A stretch of DNA of 64,000 bases, taken from assembly GCA_017416705.1 (NCBI GenBank), contig JAFQBG010000010.1:62001-126000 (forward strand). Direction: 5' to 3'. The notes under the pieces were generated by a model, which did not search any database, had not been told where the DNA came from, and saw only the letters and a program-made list of their open reading frames with translations. The DNA comes from Bacteroidaceae bacterium (lineage in GTDB: Bacteria; Bacteroidota; Bacteroidia; Bacteroidales; Bacteroidaceae). Both the position numbers and the translations under genes were made by a program. Positions 35,592 to 44,696 of this stretch are shown one piece after another; the stretch's first letter is position 1, and each line of letters begins with the position of its first letter.

Positions 35592-36224
35592 ATGGTTACC
35601 AAACAAAATATCGAGGCTGTCATTTTGGCCAATGGCGATTATCCGGTGGGTAAAATTCCGTCCGACGTATTGCACAACGCAAAGTATGTGGTATGTTGCG
35701 ACGGAGCAGCCGACAAATATCTCGAAAATGGATTTATACCCAATGCCATAGTGGGCGACGGCGACTCGTTGAGCGAGGCTCAACGCCGATGCCACAGCGA
35801 CATACTCCATTGTTTCCGGGAACAAGAGAGCAACGACCTTACAAAAGCCGTCAGATTCCTGCTGGGACAGGGCAAACGGCACATTGCCATTGTAGGGGCG
35901 ACAGGAAAGCGCGAGGACCACACATTGGGCAATATCAGCCTGCTCATAGAATATGCAAGAGCGGGTGCGACAGTGCGCATGTACACTGAATATGGTGTAT
36001 TTATTCCGTGTAACGGGTGCTGTCACATAAATTCTTTTGTCGGGCAACAGGTGTCCATATTCAATTTCACAGGTAGCGGTTTCTCTTCGCAGGGACTCCG
36101 CTACCCTATTTACGATTTTGTGTCGTGGTGGCAGGGTACGCTTAACGAATGTACCGGCGACACGTTCGACATTGAATGTCAAGGGGAATATATACTGTTT
36201 CTGAAATATCCTACCAAGGCCTGA
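35592..36224 (+). CDS. thiN: Thiamine pyrophosphokinase
   Basis: This 210-residue enzyme transfers pyrophosphate from ATP to thiamine, making TPP. Diagnostic segments are KYVVCCDGAADKYLENGF, PNAIVGDGDSLSE (metal-binding Asp residues), ESNDLTKAVRFLLGQG and GATGKREDHTLGNISLL. The C-terminal beta domain is complete. I start at the ATG at 35592. A TTG two codons earlier (35586) overlaps the end of pnuT and is unnecessary. The product closes the loop by generating the ligand of the operon's riboswitch. Confidence 0.92.
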   Translation: MVTKQNIEAVILANGDYPVGKIPSDVLHNAKYVVCCDGAADKYLENGFIPNAIVGDGDSLSEAQRRCHSDILHCFREQESNDLTKAVRFLLGQGKRHIAIVGATGKREDHTLGNISLLIEYARAGATVRMYTEYGVFIPCNGCCHINSFVGQQVSIFNFTGSGFSSQGLRYPIYDFVSWWQGTLNECTGDTFDIECQGEYILFLKYPTKA

Positions 36225-36280
36225 AAAAACCGAAACGAGCGGCTTGGGCCGTCAGGGACAGCCATACCGAGGGTGCAAAT

Positions 36281-37942
36281 TCATTGTTTGCACAACGTTC
36301 CTCGCTCAAAATCTATAATACTTGCAAATGCGAGCGGCTCGCCTGTTATGGGATGGTTAAATTCCAAGTGCGAGGCATGCAACATCAAACGCTCACTGCA
36401 TGTGCCATATAGTTCATCGCCCACGATGGGTGTGTCGAGCCCCTTGGCATGGGCACAATGCACGCGCAACTGATGCGTGCGCCCCGTTATGGGGCGCAAA
36501 AGAGCAACGGCGCATTTTCGTCCTTTGTACACCATGGTCGATAATATTTTATATTCGGTGACAGCCTCCTTGCCATTTACGGTATCGACCATTTGCATGG
36601 GGCGGTTCATATAATCGGGGGCAAGCGGCAATGCCACAGTACCTTCGGCTGCTTGCGGTACACCGTCGAGCAATGCCATGTAGCATTTTTTTGCCTTACG
36701 CGAGGCAAAAACAGTTTGCATGCTCTTGTACGCAACCGCCGATTTTGCCACCACGAGCAACCCCGATGTTGACATATCCAAACGATGGGCTGCAAGATAG
36801 CTGTTGCTGCAACGGTCGCTCTGCAATAGTTCTTGTACCGACACACCGCCCGTCAGCCCGGGTACCGACAACATACCCGAAGGCTTATCGACCACCATGA
36901 TACTTTCGTCCTCATAGACTATTTTAATATCGCCGATGGTGAAGGCAGGCTGCGCCACTTCGAGTGCATCGACACACAGCCCTTGGAGCATATAACCCAG
37001 CAATGGACCGCATTTTCCTTTGCACGAGCCATAGAAACAACCATCGCGACGCAGTTCGCCCATAGGAGAGGCTCCCATCCAAAACTCGGCCATACACAAT
37101 GGTTGCAAATGATGACGATAGGCATATTGCAATAACTTGGGGGCTGCGCACTCGCCTGTACCGGCAGGGGGCAACACGCCCGACTGCTCTTGGAATATTT
37201 GCAATATGGTTTTGGAACAACCATGCGCGTTAAGTACATTAAATTGCCTGAACAGCCATTTTTGCAATTCCGCAGAACGCGTTTTTCGCTCATTTTTCAT
37301 GGCGGTTATTTTATCGCTGTATTGCGACATGGCCTGTCGGCATGCAAATATCTCTTTTTCGTATTTTTTCACAAGGCGTTTGTATTCGGCTTTTCTATGT
37401 TGGCTGTCGAGCACCATGGCATTTTTTTCGGCGGCGGACAGATTTCCCATAACACGCCTTGCATCGCGAGCCTGCTTAGCCTGCTGCATTTCAGTTCGCA
37501 TTGACGATATTTCCGTTTCGGCTTTTTGTTGCAACTGCTCCAACGCACTGCACATACGTATGTACTCGGGGGCTGTTTCCAAAGCCTCTATATTTTTATT
37601 GAGCGATACTATGAGCGATTCCTCTATTTTGAAATAGCCATCGGGGGCAAGCATGTCATATATAGCCGGAACAAAAAACGGATGCGAGTTACTGCCACAC
37701 AACAAGCCCGAATAGGCTGCCAGATAGCCCACTGCGCCTGTTACATCCTGCACGACAAGCACGCCGAACATTTTGCCTTGCGCCGCTTCCATGCTCCATG
37801 CGCTGTTTTTGGAAATATGTGCACGCACCTCGTTGGCAGCAAGAACGCACAGTGCGTGCGGACGATAGCGAAACGGGTTGTTGAATTTTTCAGGCAATTC
37901 TACCCCCGAGATATCTGTATCGTAGGTGTGAAACAATTCCAT
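36281..37942 (-). CDS. RluA-family pseudouridine synthase with long N-terminal extension
   Basis: This is a 553-residue protein. The C-terminal part (about 335-550) is a typical RluA synthase: IVYEDESIMVVDKPSGMLSV, AAHRLDMSTSGLLVVAKS with catalytic Asp near residue 388, KCYMALLDG, and the later PITGRTHQLRVHCAH. It would isomerise uridines in rRNA or tRNA. The N-terminal 330 residues are not part of the enzyme. They hold ALEQLQQKAETEISSMRTEM and following charged helices (about 120-220, coiled coil), then a Cys-containing segment around residues 290-325 (GSCKGKCGPLLGYM). This layout occurs in several Bacteroidales homologues. It is 3 bases from the GH110 gene and converges with thiN. Confidence 0.88.
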   Translation of the reverse strand: MELFHTYDTDISGVELPEKFNNPFRYRPHALCVLAANEVRAHISKNSAWSMEAAQGKMFGVLVVQDVTGAVGYLAAYSGLLCGSNSHPFFVPAIYDMLAPDGYFKIEESLIVSLNKNIEALETAPEYIRMCSALEQLQQKAETEISSMRTEMQQAKQARDARRVMGNLSAAEKNAMVLDSQHRKAEYKRLVKKYEKEIFACRQAMSQYSDKITAMKNERKTRSAELQKWLFRQFNVLNAHGCSKTILQIFQEQSGVLPPAGTGECAAPKLLQYAYRHHLQPLCMAEFWMGASPMGELRRDGCFYGSCKGKCGPLLGYMLQGLCVDALEVAQPAFTIGDIKIVYEDESIMVVDKPSGMLSVPGLTGGVSVQELLQSDRCSNSYLAAHRLDMSTSGLLVVAKSAVAYKSMQTVFASRKAKKCYMALLDGVPQAAEGTVALPLAPDYMNRPMQMVDTVNGKEAVTEYKILSTMVYKGRKCAVALLRPITGRTHQLRVHCAHAKGLDTPIVGDELYGTCSERLMLHASHLEFNHPITGEPLAFASIIDFERGTLCKQ

Positions 37943-37945
37943 ATA

Positions 37946-39796
37946 TCAACGATACAATACATCGACAGCCTCGTCGAAACCGCCGTCGAAACTGTTATCC
38001 TCTATTTTGACATTGGTCACTCTGTCGAAAAGGAAACGGTGGCGGTTCCAATGGAACGGCTCGTAGTCGCTGTTTTGCTTTATCTTGTTATTTCGAAACA
38101 GAAATCCGTCGAGCGATTTTGCATAGACGATGGGAGCATCGAACGTTTCGAATATATTATCTTCTATCACTATACCCTGCCCGTCGGCGCCATGAAAATA
38201 TTTTGTTTGGGAAGCAAGGTCGGGTATTTCGGGGTAAATGGATATTACCGCATTTGTAAATTGGAACATATTGGTGAGCGCGTTCACAAAACGATTTTGA
38301 CGTATGACGACATTGCGGCATGCTCCCGTCTCGAACCAACCGTTGCAGTCGCCGCACAACAAAATGGCGGTACCCGATGTGTGGTCGAAAAGGTTTTTCT
38401 CGACAAGGGTGCGTTTGGGCGTGCTGAACAACGCGCCACGGGCACGATTGTCGCGCACCACGTTGCCCGAGAAGACCACCTCGGGGGTCCATTCAAGATT
38501 TTCGATGCCGTAGTTGCCATTGGCAATATCCTGCGACAACGGTTGCTCAAATTTTATTCTAAATTCCTTGCATCCGGCAAGTTGATTTTTGTCATAAGGA
38601 GCAATATCCTCTATGCGATTGGGCGCAGTAATCTCCATTACATCGGAACGCACAAACTGCACGCTGTCGCCCACACCGCCCCAATAAAATCCATAGGCCT
38701 GCGGGTGCATGTAACGCCCCACAAGGGTGTAATCGTCAATTCGTTGAACCACACGCAGGTAGGTGCCATGTACGTTTATAGCATCGTCCATCATGCCCGA
38801 ATATGTGCCATTGCGCGATACTATGCGCCCTTTGCAGCCCGAAAAATGGGTGGCATCGGCTTGCGTTGTGAAATAGCGTCCGCTGCCATTGCGCGGCACC
38901 ACGCCGAAATGGTCAAGATTTATATTTTCGCATACCTGCGCCAACAGTCCCATGCCCTCGGCATAATGCACCGTGACATTTTCGATATTGGTGTTTTTGC
39001 AATTCGACAAGAATATTCCGGGGGTGGGACGATAATAGGAACGTAAAGCCACGATGGTTCCGGGAACAAGGCGTGCATCGTTCCATGGGGCACGAATAAC
39101 ACGCGGAGCCACCTCGACGACACCGGTCACACCCACCCATATATCGCTTGTACGATATACCAAGTGGCCGGTGGAGCCATCAAAGGCTATTCCTGCTTGC
39201 GGGGTGAGTTCCCAATTGTCACCATAGACAACCAAACGGCCGTCGGCAATCTTGTAGTTGGCATAGGGAGCTATACGATAGTTTATGTAGCCATCCTTGT
39301 TTTCCAGAACCTCCACTTGGGTTATTTGCGGCACTCGGGTGTCTATCTGTATGGCAGTAACGCTGCAATCCTCACAATCGACCATTGCAAGCGGCAACAT
39401 GCGCCCGTTCATCATGAAGCAGGTGCCGCTGTTCCCTGCGCCTACACTGTCCACGTTGGTTGCGCCTGCTATTTGAAGATTTTGCACCCCCTCGATGGCT
39501 ATCGCCACCTGCTTTGGATTGTCTTGGTCGTGATTCGATATGTAATATTCGCGCACGTTGGCACTATCGGGATAGAAATCGTATTCACCCTCCTCGAAGA
39601 GCAACCTTGCAGGCTTGCCTGCCCGCTCCTTTTTTATGGTTTCAATGGCATTGGCAACAGCCTTTGTCATATCCTTGCCTGTATTAGGAACTATACCAAA
39701 AGAACGCGCATCGTAGTTTTTCACATTACTGACAAAATTACATGCGACAAATGTCGAACATAGGAACAATAAAAAGAAATTTGATATTTTTTTCAT
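37946..39796 (-). CDS. GH110-like alpha-1,3-galactosidase lipoprotein
   Basis: This 616-residue protein has a lipoprotein signal ending STFVACNF. The mature part is a right-handed beta-helix. Conserved blocks of glycoside hydrolase family 110 are present: YDFYPDSANVREYYISNHDQ, FMMNGRMLPLAMVDCEDCSV, NVTVHYAEGMGLLAQVCENI, GRYFTTQADATHFSGCKGRI and YSGMMDDAINVHGTYLRVV. The acidic residues in these last two blocks are the likely catalytic ones. GH110 enzymes remove terminal alpha-1,3-linked galactose from blood-group B or linear galactosyl structures. No SusC/D pair is adjacent, so it is not in an evident polysaccharide utilisation locus. Confidence 0.85.
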   Translation of the reverse strand: MKKISNFFLLFLCSTFVACNFVSNVKNYDARSFGIVPNTGKDMTKAVANAIETIKKERAGKPARLLFEEGEYDFYPDSANVREYYISNHDQDNPKQVAIAIEGVQNLQIAGATNVDSVGAGNSGTCFMMNGRMLPLAMVDCEDCSVTAIQIDTRVPQITQVEVLENKDGYINYRIAPYANYKIADGRLVVYGDNWELTPQAGIAFDGSTGHLVYRTSDIWVGVTGVVEVAPRVIRAPWNDARLVPGTIVALRSYYRPTPGIFLSNCKNTNIENVTVHYAEGMGLLAQVCENINLDHFGVVPRNGSGRYFTTQADATHFSGCKGRIVSRNGTYSGMMDDAINVHGTYLRVVQRIDDYTLVGRYMHPQAYGFYWGGVGDSVQFVRSDVMEITAPNRIEDIAPYDKNQLAGCKEFRIKFEQPLSQDIANGNYGIENLEWTPEVVFSGNVVRDNRARGALFSTPKRTLVEKNLFDHTSGTAILLCGDCNGWFETGACRNVVIRQNRFVNALTNMFQFTNAVISIYPEIPDLASQTKYFHGADGQGIVIEDNIFETFDAPIVYAKSLDGFLFRNNKIKQNSDYEPFHWNRHRFLFDRVTNVKIEDNSFDGGFDEAVDVLYR

Positions 39797-40099
39797 AACA
39801 GATATTTATTTGCACAAAAACAAAAAAACAGAATGTATGGCGCACCGTTAAAAGAAAACGCCACCCCTGCACAGTGTCACTAATCCCCACGAAGATAAGA
39901 CAAAAGTTTCATAAACCACGCAACATAGTGTTTAATTTTACCCGAAAAACAGCATAAATGATGTTTGGCACGCTTTTTGCAGTATTACAACGGCAGAAAA
40001 AAATTATTTTTACTGACAAAATAGCATAGAATTATCATTTTATGATTATCTTCGCAGAAAATTGACTAATTTAAGAGGAATAATATAAAAATACATATA
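39797..40099. promoter_or_regulatory. Divergent promoter region between the GH110 gene and secA
   Basis: Two promoter-like -7 elements are visible, both TATCTTCG (one mismatch to TAnnTTTG). One is on the minus strand at 39890-39897, facing the GH110 gene. The other is on the plus strand at 40047-40054, 46 bases before secA. Neither has a good -33 box. No gene or RNA is seen in the remaining AT-rich sequence. Confidence 0.4.
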
Positions 40100-43000
40100 A
40101 TGGGATTTAACGAATTTATAAGTAAAATTTTCGGAAACAAGGCAACTCGCGATGCACGCGAGATAAAGCCATGGGTTGACAAGATAAAAGAGGTTTATCC
40201 GCAAATATCGGCTTTGAGCCACGATGAATTGCGCGAGCGTTCTGCAAATCTAAGAAACAAAATTCAAAGTACAGTAACCGAGGAACGCCGAAAAATTTCG
40301 GAGCTTAAAGCAAGCGTCGAAGAGACCGAAATAGAAAAAAGAGAGGCCATATTCAACCAAATAGATAAATTAGAGAAAGAGGTTCTGGAAAAACTCGACA
40401 AGGCACTCGACGAAGCCTTGCCCGAGGCATTTGCCATTGTAAAAGACACAGCGCGTCGTCTCACCCAGAACGAGGAAATTGTGGTGAAGGCAACCGACTT
40501 CGACCGTAACTTAGCCGCAAAGCACGACTTTGTGCGCATAGAAGACGACAAAGCCATATACAGCAACCACTGGAATGCCGGTGGCAACGAAATGAAATGG
40601 AACATGATACACTACGATGTACAGCTGTTCGGTGGTGTCGTATTGCACAAAGGCAAAATAGCCGAGATGGCAACAGGTGAGGGTAAAACACTTGTGGCCA
40701 CCCTGCCGGTATTCCTAAACGCCCTGACAGGCAACGGTGTACATGTGGTGACGGTGAACGACTATCTTGCAAAGCGCGACTCGGAATGGATGGGCCCTCT
40801 TTATATGTTCCACGGATTGAGTGTCGACTGTATCGACAAGCACCAACCAAACTCCGAAGCACGTCGTAACGCCTATTTGGCCGATATTACCTTTGGAACG
40901 AACAACGAATTTGGTTTCGATTATTTGCGCGACAACATGGCCATGCAGCCAAGCGACCTTGTTCAGCGCATACACAACTACGCCATTGTGGACGAGGTTG
41001 ACTCGGTGTTAATAGACGACGCCCGTACCCCGCTTATCATAGCCGGCCCGGTACCCCGCACCGCCGACCAGATGTTCGAGGAGTATCGTCCGCTTGTGGA
41101 ACGCCTTGTCGAGGCACAGAAAAAGCTGGCAACAGAATATTTGGCCGAGGCACGCCGCAAGATATACTCGGCAGATAAAGACGAAGTAGCCGAGGGATAT
41201 ATTTCGCTATTCCGCAGCCACAAAGCGTTGCCCAAGAACAAAGCACTTATAAAACTGCTTAGCGAGCAAGGCGTCAAGAGCGGCATGCTCAAAACCGAGG
41301 AGTACTACATAGAGCAAAACAACAAGCGCATGCCCGAAGCAGTAGAACCCCTCTATTTTGTCATCGACGAGAAAAGCAACAGCGTGGACCTTACCGACAA
41401 AGGTATCGAGCTCATCACCGGCAATTCGCAAGACCAGACATTCTTTGTGCTCCCCGACATTGCAACCGAGCTATCCGAGCTGGAAAACAGCGATATGTCG
41501 GCCGAAGAAAAAGTAGCAAAAAAAGACGAACTGCTTGCCAACTACGCTGTTAAATCGGAGCGCATACACACCATAAACCAGTTGCTGAAAGCATACACCA
41601 TGTTCGACCGCGATGTAGAATATGTTGTCAGCGAGGAGGGACAAATAAAAATTGTAGATGAGCAGACAGGCCGTATAATGGAAGGACGTCGTTATTCCGA
41701 CGGACTGCACCAAGCCATAGAAGCCAAAGAACGCGTTAAGGTAGAAGCCGCATCGCAAACATTTGCAACCATCACCCTCCAAAACTATTTCCGCATGTAC
41801 CATAAATTGTCGGGTATGACAGGTACAGCCGAAACAGAAGCAGGCGAATTTTGGGATATATACAAGCTCGATGTGGTGGTGATACCCACCAACCGCCCCA
41901 TTGCCCGCAACGACATGAACGACCGCATATACAAGACAAAACGCGAAAAATACAAAGCGGTCATCGAGGAGATAGAAAGCCTTGTTCAGCAAGGTCGTCC
42001 GGTGCTTGTAGGTACCACATCGGTGGAGATATCCGAAATGCTTAGCCGCATGCTCACCATGCGCAAAATACAGCACAACGTATTGAACGCCAAGCTACAC
42101 CAGAAAGAGGCCGACATAGTGGCAAAAGCCGGATTATCGGGTACGGTGACCATAGCCACCAACATGGCAGGACGTGGTACCGACATCAAGCTAAGCGACG
42201 AGGTGCGTGCAGCCGGCGGACTTGCCATAATAGGTACAGAACGTCACGAATCGCGTCGTGTAGACCGTCAGCTGCGTGGTCGTGCCGGACGTCAAGGCGA
42301 CCCGGGCTCATCGGTATTCTTCGTATCGCTCGAAGACAACCTGATGCGTCTGTTTGGCAGCGAACGACTTGCAAAAGTCATGGACTCGGTAGGATTTAAA
42401 GACGGCGACATGTTGGAACACCCCATGATATCCAAGTCCATAGAACGAGCCCAGAAGAAAGTCGAAGAGAACAACTTCGGTATTCGTAAGCGTCTGTTGG
42501 AATACGACGACGTAATGAACAGACAGCGTTCAGTCATATACACCAAGCGCCGACACGCGCTATTGGGCGAACGCATAGGCATGGATATAGTCAACATGAT
42601 ATGGGGCAAATGCTACGACATAGCCGAAAAATTCCCCTACGAAGATGCCAAGATGGAGTTCGTAAGACTGTTTGCGACAGAACTACCCTACACCGCAAAA
42701 GAGGAATACGACAAAGAGCACACAGACGACAAAGCCGAAAAATTCTTCAATGTGGCAATAGAAAACTTCAAACGTCGCAATGAACGCATGACCGAGGTGG
42801 CCCGTCCCAACATAGAATACATATACGAAAAGACCAACAAGGTCGATGGTATAGTCACTGTGCCCATTACCGACGGCCGCCTGCTATACAACATACCCGT
42901 GAGCATACAAAAAGCACACGAGACAGGCTGCAAGGAAATAGTAAAAAGTTTCCAGAAAGCAATATTGCTACACACAATAGACGACGCTTGGAAAGAAAAT

Positions 43001-43396
43001 CTTCGCGACCTCGACGAACTGAAACACTCGGTACAGAATGCCAGCTACGAACAAAAAGACCCGTTGCTTATATTCAAATTAGAGTCGGCAACCATATTCA
43101 ACAACATGGTAAACAAGATTAACGACCACACCGTTTCGGTGCTGACTCGCGGTCAGATACCACAGCTCGACCCCTCGCAAGTGAACACTGCGCCGCAGGA
43201 ACGTCCCCGTCCCAAGCAGCAATACAACGAAATAAAGGCCGACCTTAACGAGCCCAACCAACAAGCAGACGCACAAAACGACACACGTTCGGTGCGTCGC
43301 GAACCTATCCGTGTAGAAAAAACCGTTGGTCGCAACGACCCATGCCCATGTGGCAGCGGCAAAAAATTCAAGAATTGCCACGGAAAAAATTTATAA
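40100..43396 (+). CDS. secA: Preprotein translocase ATPase SecA
   Basis: This is a 1,098-residue motor that drives preproteins through SecYEG. NBD1 has Walker A in [14 protein letters not shown] (about residues 190-200) and the DEAD-type [17 protein letters not shown] (about 296-312). The preprotein-binding and scaffold regions follow, then NBD2 with [12 protein letters not shown] and [20 protein letters not shown]. The C-terminal zinc motif [14 protein letters not shown] is intact. The protein is about 200 residues longer than E. coli SecA because of insertions near the N-terminus (about 45-110) and in the 340-480 region, as usual in Bacteroidota. It is probably monocistronic or co-transcribed with the small gene downstream. 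Confidence 0.97.
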   Translation: MGFNEFISKIFGNKATRDAREIKPWVDKIKEVYPQISALSHDELRERSANLRNKIQSTVTEERRKISELKASVEETEIEKREAIFNQIDKLEKEVLEKLDKALDEALPEAFAIVKDTARRLTQNEEIVVKATDFDRNLAAKHDFVRIEDDKAIYSNHWNAGGNEMKWNMIHYDVQLFGGVVLHKGKIAEMATGEGKTLVATLPVFLNALTGNGVHVVTVNDYLAKRDSEWMGPLYMFHGLSVDCIDKHQPNSEARRNAYLADITFGTNNEFGFDYLRDNMAMQPSDLVQRIHNYAIVDEVDSVLIDDARTPLIIAGPVPRTADQMFEEYRPLVERLVEAQKKLATEYLAEARRKIYSADKDEVAEGYISLFRSHKALPKNKALIKLLSEQGVKSGMLKTEEYYIEQNNKRMPEAVEPLYFVIDEKSNSVDLTDKGIELITGNSQDQTFFVLPDIATELSELENSDMSAEEKVAKKDELLANYAVKSERIHTINQLLKAYTMFDRDVEYVVSEEGQIKIVDEQTGRIMEGRRYSDGLHQAIEAKERVKVEAASQTFATITLQNYFRMYHKLSGMTGTAETEAGEFWDIYKLDVVVIPTNRPIARNDMNDRIYKTKREKYKAVIEEIESLVQQGRPVLVGTTSVEISEMLSRMLTMRKIQHNVLNAKLHQKEADIVAKAGLSGTVTIATNMAGRGTDIKLSDEVRAAGGLAIIGTERHESRRVDRQLRGRAGRQGDPGSSVFFVSLEDNLMRLFGSERLAKVMDSVGFKDGDMLEHPMISKSIERAQKKVEENNFGIRKRLLEYDDVMNRQRSVIYTKRRHALLGERIGMDIVNMIWGKCYDIAEKFPYEDAKMEFVRLFATELPYTAKEEYDKEHTDDKAEKFFNVAIENFKRRNERMTEVARPNIEYIYEKTNKVDGIVTVPITDGRLLYNIPVSIQKAHETGCKEIVKSFQKAILLHTIDDAWKENLRDLDELKHSVQNASYEQKDPLLIFKLESATIFNNMVNKINDHTVSVLTRGQIPQLDPSQVNTAPQERPRPKQQYNEIKADLNEPNQQADAQNDTRSVRREPIRVEKTVGRNDPCPCGSGKKFKNCHGKNL

Positions 43397-43417
43397 CAAC
43401 CTAAAAAACACAAAGAT

Positions 43418-43861
43418 ATGTCACTCAGCAAAGAATCGTGGGCCGCATTGCGCAACGCCATCATCGAAATGACAAAACATTTCACCACAACAGAAGAGAC
43501 CACCGTTACCGATTTTCATTTCCAAGTGAACACCGACAACGGCAACATATTCATATACGATGACGACGACAACACATTGGCAACCACCGCCATTGCCGAG
43601 TGGGAAAACTATCACGACGAGGAGAACTACGAACAGATAGAAAAACTATTGCGAAAAGCACTTAGCGAAATTCAGGAAGAAGGCTACTTAGACAACATGA
43701 ATGTGCCCAAGCCCTACTCCTGCCTGCTTGTCGATGACGAAAAAGAGACCATTGTCGATCTCATGTACATAGACGACGAAACATTCATAATCACAGACGA
43801 CCTGCTAAAAGGGTTCGACGAAGAAATGAATCAGTTTCTTAAAAAACTTTTAGAGGAATAA
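43418..43861 (+). CDS. Conserved acidic protein of unknown function
   Basis: This is a 147-residue, strongly acidic cytoplasmic protein (ends in DDLLKGFDEEMNQFLKKLLEE) without signal peptide or membrane segment. The first part, LSKESWAALRNAIIEMTKHF, is helical. The middle, IFIYDDDDNTLATTAIAEW, looks beta. I do not recognise a named family. It starts 21 bases after secA and is followed by a strong terminator, so it probably shares the secA transcript. Confidence 0.75.
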   Translation: MSLSKESWAALRNAIIEMTKHFTTTEETTVTDFHFQVNTDNGNIFIYDDDDNTLATTAIAEWENYHDEENYEQIEKLLRKALSEIQEEGYLDNMNVPKPYSCLLVDDEKETIVDLMYIDDETFIITDDLLKGFDEEMNQFLKKLLEE

Positions 43862-43893
43862 ACAGCCCTCTAAACCATTTTCAAGAAACATAG

Positions 43894-43948
43894 AATAAAT
43901 ATCAAAGTGTGGCAAAATTGTATATTTTGCCACACTTTGATATTTATT
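43894..43948. terminator. Perfect 25-bp hairpin terminator after the secA unit
   Basis: The arms 43894-43918 and 43924-43948 are exact reverse complements around a 5-base loop (tgtat). The hairpin is AT-rich at its base and begins 33 bases past the stop codon. It ends the secA transcript ahead of the TetR promoter. Confidence 0.85.
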
Positions 43949-43981
43949 TTGCTAAAAAAACTTAACATAGGGTTTTTCATT

Positions 43982-44031
43982 AAAATTACAAAGAAAACTT
44001 TTTTGTGCGAAAAAGTTTTCTTTGTAATTTT
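43982..44031. promoter_or_regulatory. 22-bp palindromic operator overlapping the TetR promoter
   Basis: The arms 43982-44003 and 44010-44031 are exact reverse complements around a 6-base centre. They enclose the promoter: TTTG at 44002-44005 and TAATTTTG at 44025-44032, separated by 19 bases. A repressor dimer bound here would block transcription of the tetR-efflux operon. This is inferred from geometry and from the TetR gene 20 bases downstream. Confidence 0.72.
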
Positions 44032-44032
44032 G
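44002..44032 (+). promoter_or_regulatory. Promoter of the tetR-efflux operon
   Basis: TTTG (44002-44005), 19 bases, then TAATTTTG (44025-44032) followed by C: a full match to the Bacteroidota consensus. Transcription would start about 44039, only about 13 bases before the tetR ATG. Confidence 0.78.
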
Positions 44033-44051
44033 CAGCATATTTCAAAGCATA

Positions 44052-44684
44052 ATGACAACAAGTAAGACAAATAATACAAAACAAAACGTTCGCGAGCATA
44101 TAATAGCCCAAGCAAGCAACCTGTTCTTCCACAGAGGAATAAAGGATGTCAAAATGGACGATATTGCGCACGAGATAGGCATATCAAAACGCACAGTGTA
44201 CGAATTATTCGCCGACAAAGAAGAGCTATTGCACGAATCGCTAAAATATATATACAAGAACATACATAGAACAGGCAGGCAAAAAATAAGAGAAACATCA
44301 AACAACACATTGGATGTGCTGCTTACACTCTATTACATATATTTCGAGATGCTGAAAAAAGCAAACAAAAACTTTTTTCTGGATTTGAAGCAATATCCCA
44401 AAATTACAGAATATCAAAAAACAAAAGAAAAGCGAAACAGCGACAAATTTAAAAAATGGATACAGAAAGGCGTGAAAGAGGGCCTTTTTCGCGAGGACGC
44501 AAATTCCGACATAATATTATATATATTAAGACGCGACATAGAATACATCACCATTTCGAATGAATTCAGCAACTACTCGATAGACGAGCTTGGACGCAGT
44601 TTCATACTTTTTTATCTGCGCGGAATAGCAACAAGCAAAGGACAAGAAATCATCGAGAATTTTATAAAGAAACAAAAACAATAA
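44052..44684 (+). CDS. TetR/AcrR family transcriptional regulator
   Basis: This is a 210-residue protein. The N-terminal helix-turn-helix (about residues 15-62) is clear: HIIAQASNLFFHRGIKDVKM, DDIAHEIGISKRTVYELFAD and KEELLHESLKYIY. The C-terminal ligand-binding domain is helical and lysine-rich (TKEKRNSDKFKKWIQKGVKE). It is the first gene of an RND efflux operon, so it is probably a repressor relieved by a pump substrate. The palindrome over its own promoter fits autoregulation. Ligand unknown. Confidence 0.92.
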   Translation: MTTSKTNNTKQNVREHIIAQASNLFFHRGIKDVKMDDIAHEIGISKRTVYELFADKEELLHESLKYIYKNIHRTGRQKIRETSNNTLDVLLTLYYIYFEMLKKANKNFFLDLKQYPKITEYQKTKEKRNSDKFKKWIQKGVKEGLFREDANSDIILYILRRDIEYITISNEFSNYSIDELGRSFILFYLRGIATSKGQEIIENFIKKQKQ

Positions 44685-44696
44685 ATACAATATCCT

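Noticed and set aside
37526-39046. Long plus-strand open frame (506 codons) opposite the RluA-type and GH110 genes
   Set aside because: It spans two well-supported minus-strand genes and their junction, and its translation matches no family and has odd composition (rich in Ile, His, Tyr, Arg). It is a mirror of the codon bias on the other strand.
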